A DNA stretch of 64,000 nt. Source: Balaenoptera acutorostrata. Taxonomy: Eukaryota; Chordata; Mammalia; Artiodactyla; Balaenopteridae. The notes beneath the pieces are model-generated. The model was not told the DNA's origin, searched no databases, and saw only the letters and a program-made list of their open reading frames with translations. The position numbers and the translations under genes were made by a program. Where the stretch lies: assembly GCF_949987535.1 (NCBI RefSeq), contig NC_080078.1, positions 51,052,207 to 51,116,206 on the forward strand, written 5' to 3'. Each line of letters opens with the position of its first letter. Position 1 is the stretch's first letter. Below are positions 11,181 to 22,650 of the stretch, one piece after another.

Positions 11181-11849
11181 CACTGAGTCTCTGCAATTTT
11201 GTTGAGGCCACAACTCCTGTATCAGATTGACCACAGGTGCTCCTTGCTTTGAACTACTTCCTAAAGCATCATTACTAATAAAAGTACTGTACCTCCAAGT
11301 TAAATGCCAACACCTGGAGGACAAGATTTTTTTTTTTTTTTAATTCCTGCACCATTTGCAGAACTTAACATCATACTAATCATTTTCTTATAATTCTTTT
11401 TGTTTGGTTAGAGGTGGAAAAGTGACACCCACAAACCTAGAACATTATGTATACAGAGACACTATTTATCTAGAATTACCTTCATTATTTTTAATTTTTT
11501 TTATTTTTTTTTAACTGCCTGGTACTTGGGCTTAAGAAATATGCTGCCTGGGTCCTTGGACTTAAGAAACTATGAAATTAGGGAGACATTTTGGAGGGTA
11601 AAACTCAGCAATATGCTTCTTTATAATTTTTTAAAACAATCTCAATTCCTGTATCCCTACCCTGATGAGTTGTTGAAATTCATTCCCAGTCGTTATTGGG
11701 GTTCTGGTACCCTCCTGTGGGAATTCAAATATCAGCGGAAATTAGAGGAAAGGTCTCTGGGCTCTATTTTGTCACCATTCAAGTCCATGTGGTCCTGTGG
11801 AGTTGGACAGAGCTCAGCTTCTGATATGGGGAGGGGATATCTTCAGGAG
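11181..11849. other. unassigned sequence with poly(T) runs
   Basis: A T tract lies at about 11328-11341. It lacks a recognisable element on either side. No gene is visible. Confidence 0.4.
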
Positions 11850-12176
11850 GTCCTGTCCACCCGTGCTCCTGCTCCTGGAACTGTACCAGCACCATGAGAA
11901 CAAGCCCGGGCTAGCCTGGTGGAGGATGAGAGCACATGGAGCAGAGCTGAGCCTTCTCTGCTGGGCCATTCCAGACCAGCCGGCACCCAGCCCACTGCCT
12001 GCTGCCCGGATTCTCTTGTGGGAGCCCCACTGTATCATCAAAGCTATGGCCCAAATCAACAGAACTTCCCAGGCCACCATAGGCTTGGGGAAAATATAAA
12101 TGGTGTCTTTTTTTAAAGCACTACGTTCTGTGGCAATTTGTTACACAGGATCACTGTATCAATACATAACCGATAC
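11850..12176 (+). mobile_element. MaLR/MLT1-like LTR, 3' half
   Basis: The order 'accatgagaacaagcccggg', 'ctggtggaggatgagagcac', 'atggagcagagctgag' and the end 'tggcaatttgttacacagg' plus 'cgatac' matches the MLT1 group. The four ORFs overlapping 11.5-12.1 kb are shadows of it. Confidence 0.7.
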
Positions 12177-13599
12177 GCTGGAATAGATGACATATCAGGT
12201 TCCTGAGGTAGGCGGGGCTTCAAAGATTTAGTCAAGAAGGGAAGAGGGGGTGGTCATGCCAGTCAGGGGAAAGAGCTTTTCCTGACTTGGTTTCAGCCTT
12301 TCCAACGTATCAATACTAATTGGAATCTCAGTTCTCTTAGACATGTCTCTCCTTCCTCTTAGGCTCCCTTTCTCACTTTGCCCAGCCTCCTGTGAACCAA
12401 GGAGGTCAGAGCAGCTGTAAGGCCGCGTGGGGTCCCAGCCTCCATGAAAACCTAGTCCTCCCATTTGATCTCTGCTCCAGCCCCGCTGGGCCAACCTGGG
12501 GAGCCTTCTTTCCCTTCATCTAAACTCTGGAGATCAGAACACTTGGACCCTTTTGGCAGATTTATACAGAGCACATCAGGCCCAGGAATCTCCTTGAGTG
12601 CCCAATAAAACAAGGTATTTTTGCTGTTATTTTATTCCCAGGCCCCAGACTTTCATTACAGAATAAAATTTAGAAATAAAAATAAAGCTCTCCCTCACTC
12701 CTGGGGCTTCCATTCTCTTTGTCGACGAGCTGCCCTGCCCTCCTGGTTCTCAGGCTCTTGGGCTGTAACTCCCAGGATTTCTAACTTCCTGCCTCTTTCC
12801 AAAACCCGTGCCACTTTCCCAGGCACTGGGAGTCAAGTTTGAAAGGGTCAGTCCCTGGAATGCCTTGTGGTAACAGTGGGGAGACACCGCTCCTGTCTGT
12901 TAATTGGCACAGGAAATGAGCAAAGTTGAATGTGGTTCTCCTGTGATTAGAAACCTTTTAAAACAACAAGCATGGCTGAATCTTTCCTTAAAAGAGGGAT
13001 GGGAGTGGGTCCAGAAACCAGAGAGCTCTCTAGGTGATTTAATGAAAAAAAAAAATTAGATTGGAGTCTATTCATTTTGTAGAATAAAAATTTAAACAAA
13101 ACAGGGGCAAAACGTTCCTAAATGTTGGAACCTCGTGGGTCTCCCTCAATTTTTTCTCTGGTGCTGCTAAAATAAATGCTACGGAATAGCTCCCATTCCG
13201 TTTCCTTTCCCATTCTTCTTCCCCACCACCCCCCCATGTCTTCAGAGCAGTCCTTTTAAGGATCTGAGAGTCTTTTAAAGTCCCGCCTCCACCCGTTTTC
13301 ACTCTGACAAATGTTGATTTTTAATAATTCCTCCTTCTTAGGTTTCAAAACCATCAGGGTGTTTGTTTCTAAAACTAAAAATTGAAACAATGAATCTGGA
13401 ATAAAACCTTTTTTGGTTTTTTTTTTTGTTTGTTCGTTTTGTTTTCTTTAAGAGGGAGCTAGACAGGAGTCAAGAAGACCTGCCTGCAGTGTTTTTAAGA
13501 TCTGAAGAAATAATATATGCAGAGAGGCAGGCACCCCACTTTTGCCCTCCTTCCATAGAATCCACTTGCACTTTCGCTTAGACATGTACTTGTATTTTC
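12177..13599. other. unassigned sequence
   Basis: Nothing is recognised. Short A and T homopolymers lie near 13044-13054 and 13419-13427. No coding signal is visible. Confidence 0.45.
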
Positions 13600-13676
13600 T
13601 TTTTGTTTCCCCAAGTGCTTAACTCAGTCCTGAGCACAGAGTAAGCACTTAATACATATTTGCTGATGTGAATTGA
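13600..13676 (+). mobile_element. LINE L2 3' terminal fragment, plus strand
   Basis: 'agtcctgagcacagagtaag' followed by 'cacttaatacatatttgctg' is an L2 terminus with the usual '...aataaatatttgctga' ending. Confidence 0.6.
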
Positions 13677-16564
13677 AGGCCTGGGGTATTTCCTACAGAT
13701 TAAGCAATTTTGACACCATAATCCCTAAATAATTCCCAGGAAGTGCCTTGCACAATGGTTTCTAGTGCAGGCACATTAGAGCCCTTGATTCCTGTCTTTT
13801 GCTGTTTGTTTCTGGTTCATGTGTCAAGCCATTCACTCACTGCTCTTGGTTGGTTCTTTAGACAGCCAGGGGAGACGAGTGATAACGCCAGGGCTGGGCG
13901 TTTGTATTCTCCATGTCTTAGAAACTAGACTCCAAAGCAGAGAAATGATTTTTCTACGTTGCTGAGTAATATGATGATTATGACCTGCAAATATTTGGAG
14001 AGGGGTGGTCAAAGGTAGCCAAGAGAGGTGAAGATGCTCTCAAAAGAAATGAAACAGCTCCAGTTCTGAGGCCTGCTCTGAGCATGGGGAAATGCGGGTG
14101 AAATATTATAGCAGCAACAGGAATGGTTATTGAACTGTGAAAAGCATTTGCTACATAAAGAGGGCCTTAATTCCTCTGATGTTATCAGGGAGGGATGTAT
14201 TAGGTTCTGCAAAGCAAGTGGCAGTGATCAGCAAATGCATTTTTAAAATGTTCTTCCCCTTTAATATCAGATGACTATAACTTAATCTCCAGTTTGTGGG
14301 GTATTCTTCTTATCCCTCCCCCCCAAAAAAGAGGGTGTGGTCAGGGGAATTAAGGAGACCGATTAAGAGGGCCATTTTAATTTCTGGAATGAGTCACCCC
14401 TCACTCCCATTTTTCTGTTGCTTTTATATTTATCAAAAACATAAATTAAGACCTTGGGATGTCTGAGCTAACAAAAATTAGGTATAAATTACTACTCTAT
14501 TAATTGAAATAGAAGACTATGATAAGCCCTGAAATATTTGATAATCATATACAAAAATGTCCATGTTAATTTGTATTAACTTTCTAAACAGCTCTATAGA
14601 ACCAAGTTAGAAATGTTTTAAGAAATTGTTTTATTTAATAAAGACATGGACAATCACCCCATTTGATTTTTGAAACAGCAAAAACATTTTTTAAGTAAAA
14701 CTTATTCCACTTTTTGCACTTTAATTTGGGATAAAGAGTCAATGAAAAAGAATCGAACATCTTATTTCTTCAGTTGGTTTCAGCTGGTAGAATTCAAAAT
14801 GGTGCTTAGTGTGGAAGCTAAAATGGAAATAGATTGAATAGGTTAAGATTTTTAAATTGGACTGAGAGCTTGCAACATGAGCAATCTAGAAGGATCATGG
14901 CACTATCAAGGTAGCTGGTTTCAGACCATAGGTTTGTTCTCAAAAAGAGCATCTGACTCCTACTTACACCTTGGTAGGTGGGCACTGGAGAGATGCCAGG
15001 AACGTGCTATGCTGGAATGCTAAGATACACACCTAAGGAGGGGATTTAGAGAAGAAAGTGATTTCTATTTCTGTTCCTTTCTTTTGCAACTGTTTACAAA
15101 TAGCATGGAGCTGTGACGTTTGTGTGTCTTACTAATGTGGCTAATAGCACAGTCTATTCATAAATCCAGCCCCACCCCCAGAAGCCTTGTCGTTTAGGTC
15201 AGAGCCTTACTCTTGGCCAGTCTATCACTGCTGCTCATTGGAAATTGACACGGAAAATACTCCAGACATAGGCATTTTTCTGGAATCGCCTTGACACATG
15301 AATTGTATCTGCTTACACTCTTTCTTAGCATCATCCCCTGTCAGTTTCCGCTGGAAGTTTCAACACTCCCCTGATTCTGATCCACCCACGCTAATGCATG
15401 ATCCCCCTTCCCCAAAGCCTGGGAGAATGAGGAAAGACGTGCATTTGATAAAAAGCCCATTACCATTTGGGAGAGGGTGAAAGAGGGAGAGAACAGAGTT
15501 GGAGCCACCCCATACCACGACCAGCAGTTGTTGGGTTTAAAATTTCACGTTGGCCTCTTTTTTAGTAGACAGCCTAAGCTGGCATCAAGAGGCTATCGAC
15601 TGTCAAAACAGCAGCCAGAGAAACAATCGACAAAGCCATCCCTTGAGAACGTTGAGTAAACTGGTGAAAATACCGTCAAAGGAGTTAATGTGCGAGCTGG
15701 CACCCAATGCCAGACCCAGCGTGAGAACCACTTACGTGGTAATTGTCCCTCCCAGGGTCCGGACTCTGTCAAACACTGCCCCAGGCTTGCCTTTCAGCAC
15801 AGGAACTGATCTCTTTTTGACAAACTGAAATACACACCCACCCCAAAGCCCTACCAGCTGAGGGTGGGGAATTCAGGTGGGAAAGCAGGCAGTTCTCTAG
15901 TAGCCGCAGGCCGGTTCAGTTTCACCAGACTCCCCCAGGGTTGGGCTGGCTGGGCAGACTGATTCTTGGGAACCTGGGTGATACTTATGCGCGGCCCTGA
16001 CCTCTAGGGGAGATAAAGCCAGACACCAGGTTGCGTCTCACAAACCCCTTCCAGCCAATCCAACCGCAGAGGGGCTCCTCAGTCCCAATGTCCCACACTC
16101 TCCTTTGTGGCCTTGAGATTAAGCATCCATAAAAGGAGAGATGGTGGTTAGACCAAGCACAAGCGCAAGGTCAGTGCGGTAACACGAGGTGCACACGCAT
16201 CGCGGCATCACAGGGCTTTCTGACACAGTGTGAAAAACTTTCCCAAAGTAATAGCTAAAAAAGGCACTGTCTTTATAATTGCACAGGTCGGAAACATGCA
16301 ATTTGAAATAATAGGATTGAATAGGAAAATAGTAACTCCAAAGGAGGTTTTTGTTTTGACATTAAGAAACACCTGTTGCACGTTGGCGCTGAGGGCTAGC
16401 CTGCAGGATCTCTTAATTTTCTGGAAGTCACACCAGTTTGCTATTCTGCGAAATTCTCCAGTCACTCAAAAGAATGAGCATTCAGGGTGTATACCTATAA
16501 ATAAATAATACGATTGTAAACAAAAGCCTGGGAATAATTTTTAATAGATAGCATATGAATAAAA
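13677..16564. other. repeat-poor unassigned region
   Basis: About 2.9 kb shows no repeat I can name. It is AT-rich at 14.2-14.9 kb and moderately GC-rich at 15.2-16.2 kb, without a true CpG island. Overlapping ORFs of 60-92 codons near 15.3-15.8 kb have no recognised similarity. It is a candidate for conserved non-coding sequence, but conservation cannot be judged from one genome. Confidence 0.4.
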
Positions 16565-16576
16565 ATAAAAAGCGTA

Positions 16577-16961
16577 GGGCTTCTCTGGTGGCGCAGTGGT
16601 TAAGAATCCACCTGCCAATGCAGGGGACACGGGTTCGAGCCCTGGTCCCAGAAGATCCCACATGCCGCGGAGCAACTAAGCCCGTGCACCACAACTACTG
16701 AGCCTGCTCTCTAGAGCCCACGAGCCACAACTATTGAGCCCGCGTGCCACAACTACTGAAGCCCGCATGCCTAGAGCCCGTGCTCCACAACAAGAGAAGC
16801 CATCGCAATGAGAAGCCCGTGCACCGCAATGAAGAGTAGCCCTTGCTCTCCACAACTAGAGAAAGCCTGCACACAGCAACGAAGACCCAATGCAGACAAA
16901 AATAAATAAATTAATTAAATAATTGTAAAAAAATAAAAATAAAAAAATAAGTAAATAAATA
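16577..16961 (+). mobile_element. long-form CHR-type SINE, plus strand
   Basis: The head 'gggcttctctggtggcgcag' and B box 'gggttcgagccc' are followed by a longer body than in other copies, with several 'gccacaactattgagcccg'-type repeats. The 3' end is 'gacccaatgcagac' and a long A/T-rich tail. The TSD ataaaaagcgta lies at 16565-16576 and 16964-16975. The extra internal repeats suggest an older subfamily, shared with the copy at 43.7 kb. Confidence 0.93.
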
Positions 16962-16984
16962 AAATAAAAAGCGTAACTAAGACA

Positions 16985-17292
16985 CCTAAAACAAAAATAA
17001 GTACAGGTTATAAATAGGTCAATCAAAAAGGCAAAAAAATATATAAATGTCTAATAAATGTGGATAATTAATTAAATTCATTACTAGTTAAAAAAACAGC
17101 AAATAAAATGAACAATGTCATATTTGTTTGCCCTAATCGGCAAATTTAAAGAATGATAATACTAACAGCAATTCATAAAATATGACGAATGGAAATAATA
17201 TTGCTGCAGACCACCTGGGAAACAACTTGACAGTAGGAATCAAAAGCGTTAAAAAAATATTTGTATACGTTCACCCAGTAATTCTGCTGTGA
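16985..17292 (+). mobile_element. ancient L1 (L1M-like) ORF2 3' fragment, plus strand
   Basis: The order 'attaattaaattcattacta', 'ggcaaatttaaagaatgata', 'gggaaacaacttgacagtag', 'tcacccagtaattctgct' follows the ORF2 3' region of old L1s. It is heavily diverged and interrupted at its left by the SINE. Confidence 0.6.
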
Positions 17293-17549
17293 AGAAGGCT
17301 TCCATCTTCAGCCACTGTGCCCACTGCCATTGGGCAAGGTGGAGCCAAGTGTCCAGGGAGGCCCTCTGCAGATGGACCACAGAGAACCTTGGCCTTCCAT
17401 CTTCTAGTCCAGAGGCACCCATATGTAATTCAGGAGACTCTCACTTGCTTCTATAGAAATCTAGACTTGTGGGGCTGTACAGGGAGGGGCACTTACTGGT
17501 GTCTTTTATCCTCCCTAGATTTTGCCCAGGTATCATTCTACTGGCTGAT
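17293..17549. other. unassigned sequence
   Basis: A short non-repeat interval lies between two L1 fragments. A 96-codon ORF starting at 17317 runs into the antisense L1 and is not supported. Confidence 0.4.
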
Positions 17550-17872
17550 TTTTTTTTTAAGTATAGTTGACTTACAATATTATACTAGTTTCAGGTGTAC
17601 AACATAGTGATTCTGTATTTTTATAATTATGAACCATACAAAGTTATTATAACACTATTGACTATATTTCCTGTGCTGTACATTAATCCCTGTGACTTAC
17701 TATTTTATAACTGCTAGTTTGTACCTCTTAGTTCCTTTTATCTATGTCAACCTCCACCCACCCCTTGCCCTTCGGGCAACCACTAGATTGTTCTCTTGCA
17801 TCTGTGAGTCTGTTTCTGTTTTGTTATACTTGTTTGTTTGTTTCACTTTTTAGGTTCCACATATAAGTGAAA
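17550..17872 (-). mobile_element. L1 3' UTR fragment, minus strand
   Basis: A T tract (17552-17560) is followed by 'agtatagttgacttacaata', 'gtttcaggtgtacaacatag', 'ttcctgtgctgtacattaat' and ends at 'aggttccacatataagtg'. This is the reverse complement of a cetartiodactyl-type L1 3' end, truncated before ORF2. It is more diverged than the copy at 3.8 kb. Confidence 0.88.
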
Positions 17873-18724
17873 ACAAAGTTTTTTGTTTTTGGTTTTTTTC
17901 ATTTTTCCTCATTTCGGGCTCTTAAGAACTGATATCATTGGCAATGCAGATACCTTTTTTCATATGTTCCTTTTCTTTTTTGTTTTTTGGTTATAACCAA
18001 TGAGCGATTAGAGAAGAAATGCCTTTATTCTATCAAAAATGCTTTCACATTGTTGTTCATGTCTATATTTTCTAAATTTTCAACACAGATTATTATTTTT
18101 GCCATTAGGAAAAAAATGCAATTTTATTTCATAATATGGATATGTTTACAATTTATATTTAGGGAAAAAAATTAAGGTAGTAGTTATATACATTTTTAAA
18201 GTCTTTCCCAAATAACAATCACAAAAGATACTAATTTTAACAAGACATGGGCTATATCTATCAACTGCTCTAATAATTAAAGTTATTTTAAATGTTCAGT
18301 AAACAACGCTTTTTGTTGGAGCTTAAGATTGGTGGGCTCACATTGCTGTTTTCCTATTCATGTATGAGGGTTCTAAAGAAAGCCTATCTTAAAAAAACAA
18401 AAAATGCCTCATAGATAAGAAAAATCAACTTGAACTGATTTTCAGTAGATTGTCTCCTATAAAACACAGCCTCATGCAGTGTTTCCATCCAGAAATGTTT
18501 TTCACCTCCTGTGAGGGTATGAAATTCCTTGGTGGCCTTAGGGTAGTTTTGCTAGAAATGAAATCACCACGACATTGTTAATTTTTGCTTTAATACAACA
18601 TAACAATGATAATCTCCAGTATGCATTAAGAGAGACATTCCTGGTTTAAAGACTGAAAGTCTCGCACCCCAGGGAACCCCTCAGTCCCATCACCCTGTGT
18701 CCTGAGTGCCTGCCAGGTGCAAAT
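17873..18724. other. unassigned AT-rich sequence
   Basis: No family could be named. T-rich stretches flank 17.88-17.98 kb. Confidence 0.4.
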
Positions 18725-19275
18725 TGTTCTTAACTACTCCAAAGCTGAGTGGTTCAAAGCAATAACCATCTTATTATATCTGATGACTCCGTAGTCAGGC
18801 ATTCAAGCAGGGTTCCCTGGGCTAATTTTCCTGCTCCATGTGATGTTGCCTGGGGTCACTCTTGGTATTTAGCAGGTGGTTGGGCTGCTCCAGAGGGTCC
18901 AGGGTGGCTTCACCCCCACGCATGGCAGGGAATGTCTCCAAGGCTGATCTGGACTGGCCCCTCTGCCTCTCTGTGTTGTCTCTCGACCTCTACAGGTGTT
19001 ATTTGCAGTAGGGCAGTCAGACTCCTTACTTAGTAGCTCAGGGCTCTGAGAGTGAGAGTTCCAACAGACAGGAAGTGAAAGCCAATGGACAGGAAGTGGA
19101 AATTGCTAGTCTCTTGACATCTGGGCCTGAAAACTGGTACAGCTTCACTCCCAACGTATTCTGTTGGTCAAAGCAGTCACAGATCTTGGCCAGAATCGAG
19201 GGAAAGAGATATAGACTACACTTCACAAAGGGAGGAGTGTAAAAAAACTCAAGATTAACTTTATACCACCCCACA
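18725..19275 (+). mobile_element. ERV LTR-like fossil, copy 2
   Basis: The motif order 'aagctgagtggttcaaagca', 'gctccatgtgatgttgcctg', 'gggtcactcttggtattta', 'ccagggtggcttcaccccca', 'gtattctgttggtcaaagca' matches an old mammalian LTR-like family, probably ERVL/MaLR group. No internal retroviral sequence is seen. Confidence 0.6.
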
Positions 19276-19339
19276 AATACTACTGTTTCACGTAGTAACC
19301 CCAAGTTGCAGTTGAATTTGAAATATGTATATGTATAAA

Positions 19340-19480
19340 ATTCCTATTTTGCAGTTGAAAAAAGTGAGGCTTGGAGAAGTTGAATAGTTTTCTCAGATCA
19401 CACAACTAACAATATCAGAGCCCAGGTAAAGCCTAAAGTGGTCTGATTCTGAAAATTATGCCATTTTCTTTCTGCCACAT
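19340..19480 (-). mobile_element. MIR SINE fragment, minus strand
   Basis: The reverse complement of the MIR core and 3' part is visible: 'gaggcttggagaagttgaat', 'cagatcacacaactaacaat', 'agagcccaggtaaa'. Confidence 0.55.
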
Positions 19481-19794
19481 TGGCCACAGAGACACGTTTC
19501 ATGGTACTTTCACAGATGGGAAGCATCTGTGTATTGAACACATGAATATGTTATATGTGGGAAAGGAGGACAATGGGTAGAAACTCCCTCTCTCATGCTT
19601 GTGACAGAAAGATGGCAGACTTTTCTAGCAAAGATTTTAATTCCCATCTATCAAGCCACATGGGGTGCAACAAACAGAGTTAGACTGTTTGGGTTAGACT
19701 ATCTGGATCTCATGAGGTGTCAGGTTACATTTGAAGCCTGCCTAAGAGGATGCAGAGGGTTGCAGCCATCAGTTCTATGTCATTTAGGTTGTGT

Positions 19795-20235
19795 TGTATA
19801 AGAAATGACCCCAAAACTTAGTTGCCTGGGCAATTCTTCCAGTCTCAGCAGTCTAGGCTGATGTTGGCTGTGTTCCCTCACATGTCTGTATTGAACTGTT
19901 GGTTTGACTGGTGTGGGATGGCCTCACTCATGTGTCTTGTGGCCGGTAGGCCACTTGCCCGGGCCTGGCTGACTACTGGCTGGTAAGCCTTGTTTCTCCT
20001 CCACATGACTTCTTATCCTCCAGCAAGTGAAACAGGGTTTGTTCACATGGAAGCTGCAGCATTCCAAGAGCAATAGTGGGCAACCCTTCTTGGGGTCTGG
20101 GCTCAGAACTCACACATCATGTGTTCCATTGCATTCTATTGGCCATAGCAAGTCACAAGGCCAGCTCAGACTCAAGGAGTGGGGAAATGGACTCTGCCTC
20201 TCTTGATAAGCTGGATTGTAAAATCACATTGAAGG
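19795..20235 (+). mobile_element. ERV LTR-like fossil, copy 3
   Basis: 'gaccccaaaacttagttgcc' begins the recognisable part, followed by 'ggcctcactcatgtgtcttg', 'cattctattggccatagcaa', 'gtcacaaggccagctcagac' and 'tggactctgcctctcttgat'. It has the same family and orientation as copy 2, about 500 bp downstream of it. Confidence 0.62.
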
Positions 20236-20764
20236 AGTGAATACAGAGAGAAGAATAATTACAGACAAATTTGCATTCTAAAACAAGACCAATTGGTTGA
20301 TATCTTCTACACCATTCAGAACACAACCAGATGGGGCCACCCACAACTCTGATAAATTGGCTTAAATGAAAATCTGAGCTTTGTGAGTTCAACCAGAAAC
20401 CCTATTCAGATAGTTAATCTATAACAAAATTAATAAATCCAAAGGACATTCTGAAGTACTTTTCATCACTATAATCCAGAGATAGTGTTTTTTTCTTTTT
20501 TAACTTACTGTGGTCCATTTTAATGTCTACATATGTAAAGACTGCTTTCTGCTCCCAGGCTCTTTAAAGCTGCCTCCCCCCAACCCCGGAAATCAAGTAT
20601 CATCAATATTCTGCAATAAACCCAGTAGATTAAAGAAAGAAGCCACATGAATTAAAACTGTACAGCAAGAATTCAGTGACAACTTAGATTCCCTGAAAGG
20701 TCAAAGAATGTTCTCTACATTTTAATAGCTACTACAGAATTCATATTTGAACTTAAACAGTGAA
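20236..20764. other. unassigned sequence
   Basis: Nothing is recognised. Confidence 0.45.
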
Positions 20765-20935
20765 GAATATCTATTGAGTGCGTTCTAGGTGCAAATACTG
20801 TACTGGGCACTTGATATATCTCATATGTTTAATCCTCCCTACAAATTTATGATTCAGAAATGAACACTAACATCTCCATTATTCATATAAGGGGACTGAA
20901 ACTTAAAATGTATGGTACGTTGCTCAAGATTCCTC
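20765..20935 (-). mobile_element. MIR SINE, minus strand
   Basis: 'tgtactgggcacttgatata', 'tttaatcctccctacaaatt', 'aaggggactgaaacttaaaa' and 'gttgctcaag' follow the reverse-complement MIR consensus in order. Confidence 0.7.
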
Positions 20936-20949
20936 CCTGTCCATTAAGA

Positions 20950-21300
20950 GGTAGGGTCTATTTCATCATTCCTTAAATCTTGGCTCCGCCATGTGACTTG
21001 CTTTGGTCCAGAGACATTAGTAAATGTGATGCAGGCAGAGAATTGAAACACACTTCACATTACGGCTTGCTTTCCAGCTACACTTGAGATCCTAGGACCG
21101 CCATATGAATGAGTCCAAGCTGCCTTGCTGGAAGATGGGAGGCTACATGGCAGAGATCCAAGGAGGACCAGCTGAGAGTCAGCCAGCCCTTGGCCAATCA
21201 CCTGTCAACTTCCAGACATCTAAGTGAGGTCATCCTAGATCATGCGTCCTCCAGCCAACCCTCCAGCTGTCCCAAGCTAGTGGAAGCAGAGCTGGGAGCC
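20950..21300 (+). mobile_element. MaLR/MLT1-like LTR, internal part
   Basis: 'gccatgtgacttgctttggt', 'tgatgcaggcagagaattga', 'ccttgctggaagatgggagg' and 'ccagccaaccctccagctg' match the middle of MLT1-type LTRs. The 3' 'aataaatg...tttgttac' end is absent. The 112-codon ORF at 21109 is a shadow. Confidence 0.65.
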
Positions 21301-21949
21301 AAGCCCATGTTATCACATTCCAAAGCTTATGTCCTTAATAGTAACAGTGTACTGACTTCTCTAAAATGTGTACTGTTCCTCAGAACGTTGATGAGGCTAA
21401 CAGCTGTTAAAGAATCTATGAAGACTGTTTGGCATACAGAGAAGTAGAGGCAGAAATTTGCCTTGTTTATGAACTCCAAGTGCCTTTACACATACCAAGG
21501 ACAATGGAGTAACCCTCAGGACAATAGAAGCCCATGAAGATTATGATCAAAGGCTTGGAATTTTAAACAAAGCCTTGGAAAGATAAAATTACAAGTAGCA
21601 AGGACATAGATTGAGGAAAGGGGAAGTATAGAGGCAGAGAAACCAGAGGCAGCAATCTAAGGGTGAATTAATCTAGGGGTGAAGTTATGAGTCAAGATAG
21701 CAACAGGGAGATTGAGAGGAGGTGAGGAGATGCATGGGAGGCATTAGGAGGGGCATCTAGAGCACACAGTTATTTAATCCTATGCCCATCTCTGTGGGCT
21801 GTCACTTCACTCAAGTACTCCTGAACTCCTATGGCGATCCTGACTTACATAGATGCTAAGATACAAGTTGGGGAGAGAGAAAAACAGAGACCAAAAGAGA
21901 TTGAAATATGTGGTCCATGTGGTCTCATTGGAAAATCCTTGGTCTGAAC
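21301..21949. other. unassigned sequence
   Basis: Purine-rich stretches occur at 21.6-21.75 kb. Nothing could be assigned. Confidence 0.4.
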
Positions 21950-22105
21950 TCAGGAAATAGGAGTTTTGATCCTGCTCTGACATCATTTACTCTGGAGTTT
22001 GAATAAGTAACGTTACTGCACTCAGTCACTCAGTCTTCATCTCTGTCCAAAGGGAACCCTTTGAAGGATGGTTCTTAAAAAGGTTAAAAGCATTAATAAA
22101 TATAC
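21950..22105 (+). mobile_element. MIR-like fragment, plus strand (weak)
   Basis: 'ttgatcctgctctgacatca' and 'cagtcttcatctctgtccaa' align loosely with the MIR core. Strongly diverged. Confidence 0.4.
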
Positions 22106-22404
22106 TGTATTACTGATTTGTAAGATAGTTTTCTCTGTGAACACTTCCCATGCCAAGATAGTTACAAGTTCGGAAAAAGTTAAATGGTATTTACCAGAAT
22201 CCTTTTCATTAATTTCCCACTAATGTCAACTCTTAGATTAATTAGAAAGCCAGATTGTCTCTGATGTCTTTGGGGAACTTAGTCTGAAGGCTCAATAGGC
22301 TGATCTTAAGGAAACTGACATCCAGGAGAAATTTCTCTGGCCTCATTCTATATTTACCGAGAGATTTAGAAGTGAATGATCCCCTTGTTGTCTCATGCCC
22401 ATTG

Positions 22405-22650
22405 AATCAAGACACGAGTTCTTGGTTTCAAATCCTAGGCTCTTCTCTTAATAGCTGCATAATCGTGGGCAAGCTACTTAAATAGTCTGTGTCCCAGTTT
22501 CCTTATCTATAAAATCTGTAATTATAATACCTATTTTATAGGGTTGCTGTGAAAGTTAAATGAGTTCCTTCTAGATCTGGTGCTTAGAAAGGTGTCTGAC
22601 ACATTAAAGTGCTATAGAAAAAGGCTACCAGTTAGGATTATTGCTTGTTA
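22405..22650 (+). mobile_element. MIR SINE, plus strand
   Basis: 'ggtttcaaatcctaggctct', 'cgtgggcaagctacttaaat', 'cccagtttccttatctataa' and 'gggttgctgtgaaagttaaa' give the MIR core order clearly. The 3' end reaches 'cacattaaagtgctata'. Confidence 0.78.

Noticed and set aside
15200..16230. Possible CpG island/promoter
   Set aside because: GC is moderate and CpGs are scattered; no TATA, Inr or first-exon-like structure could be supported.
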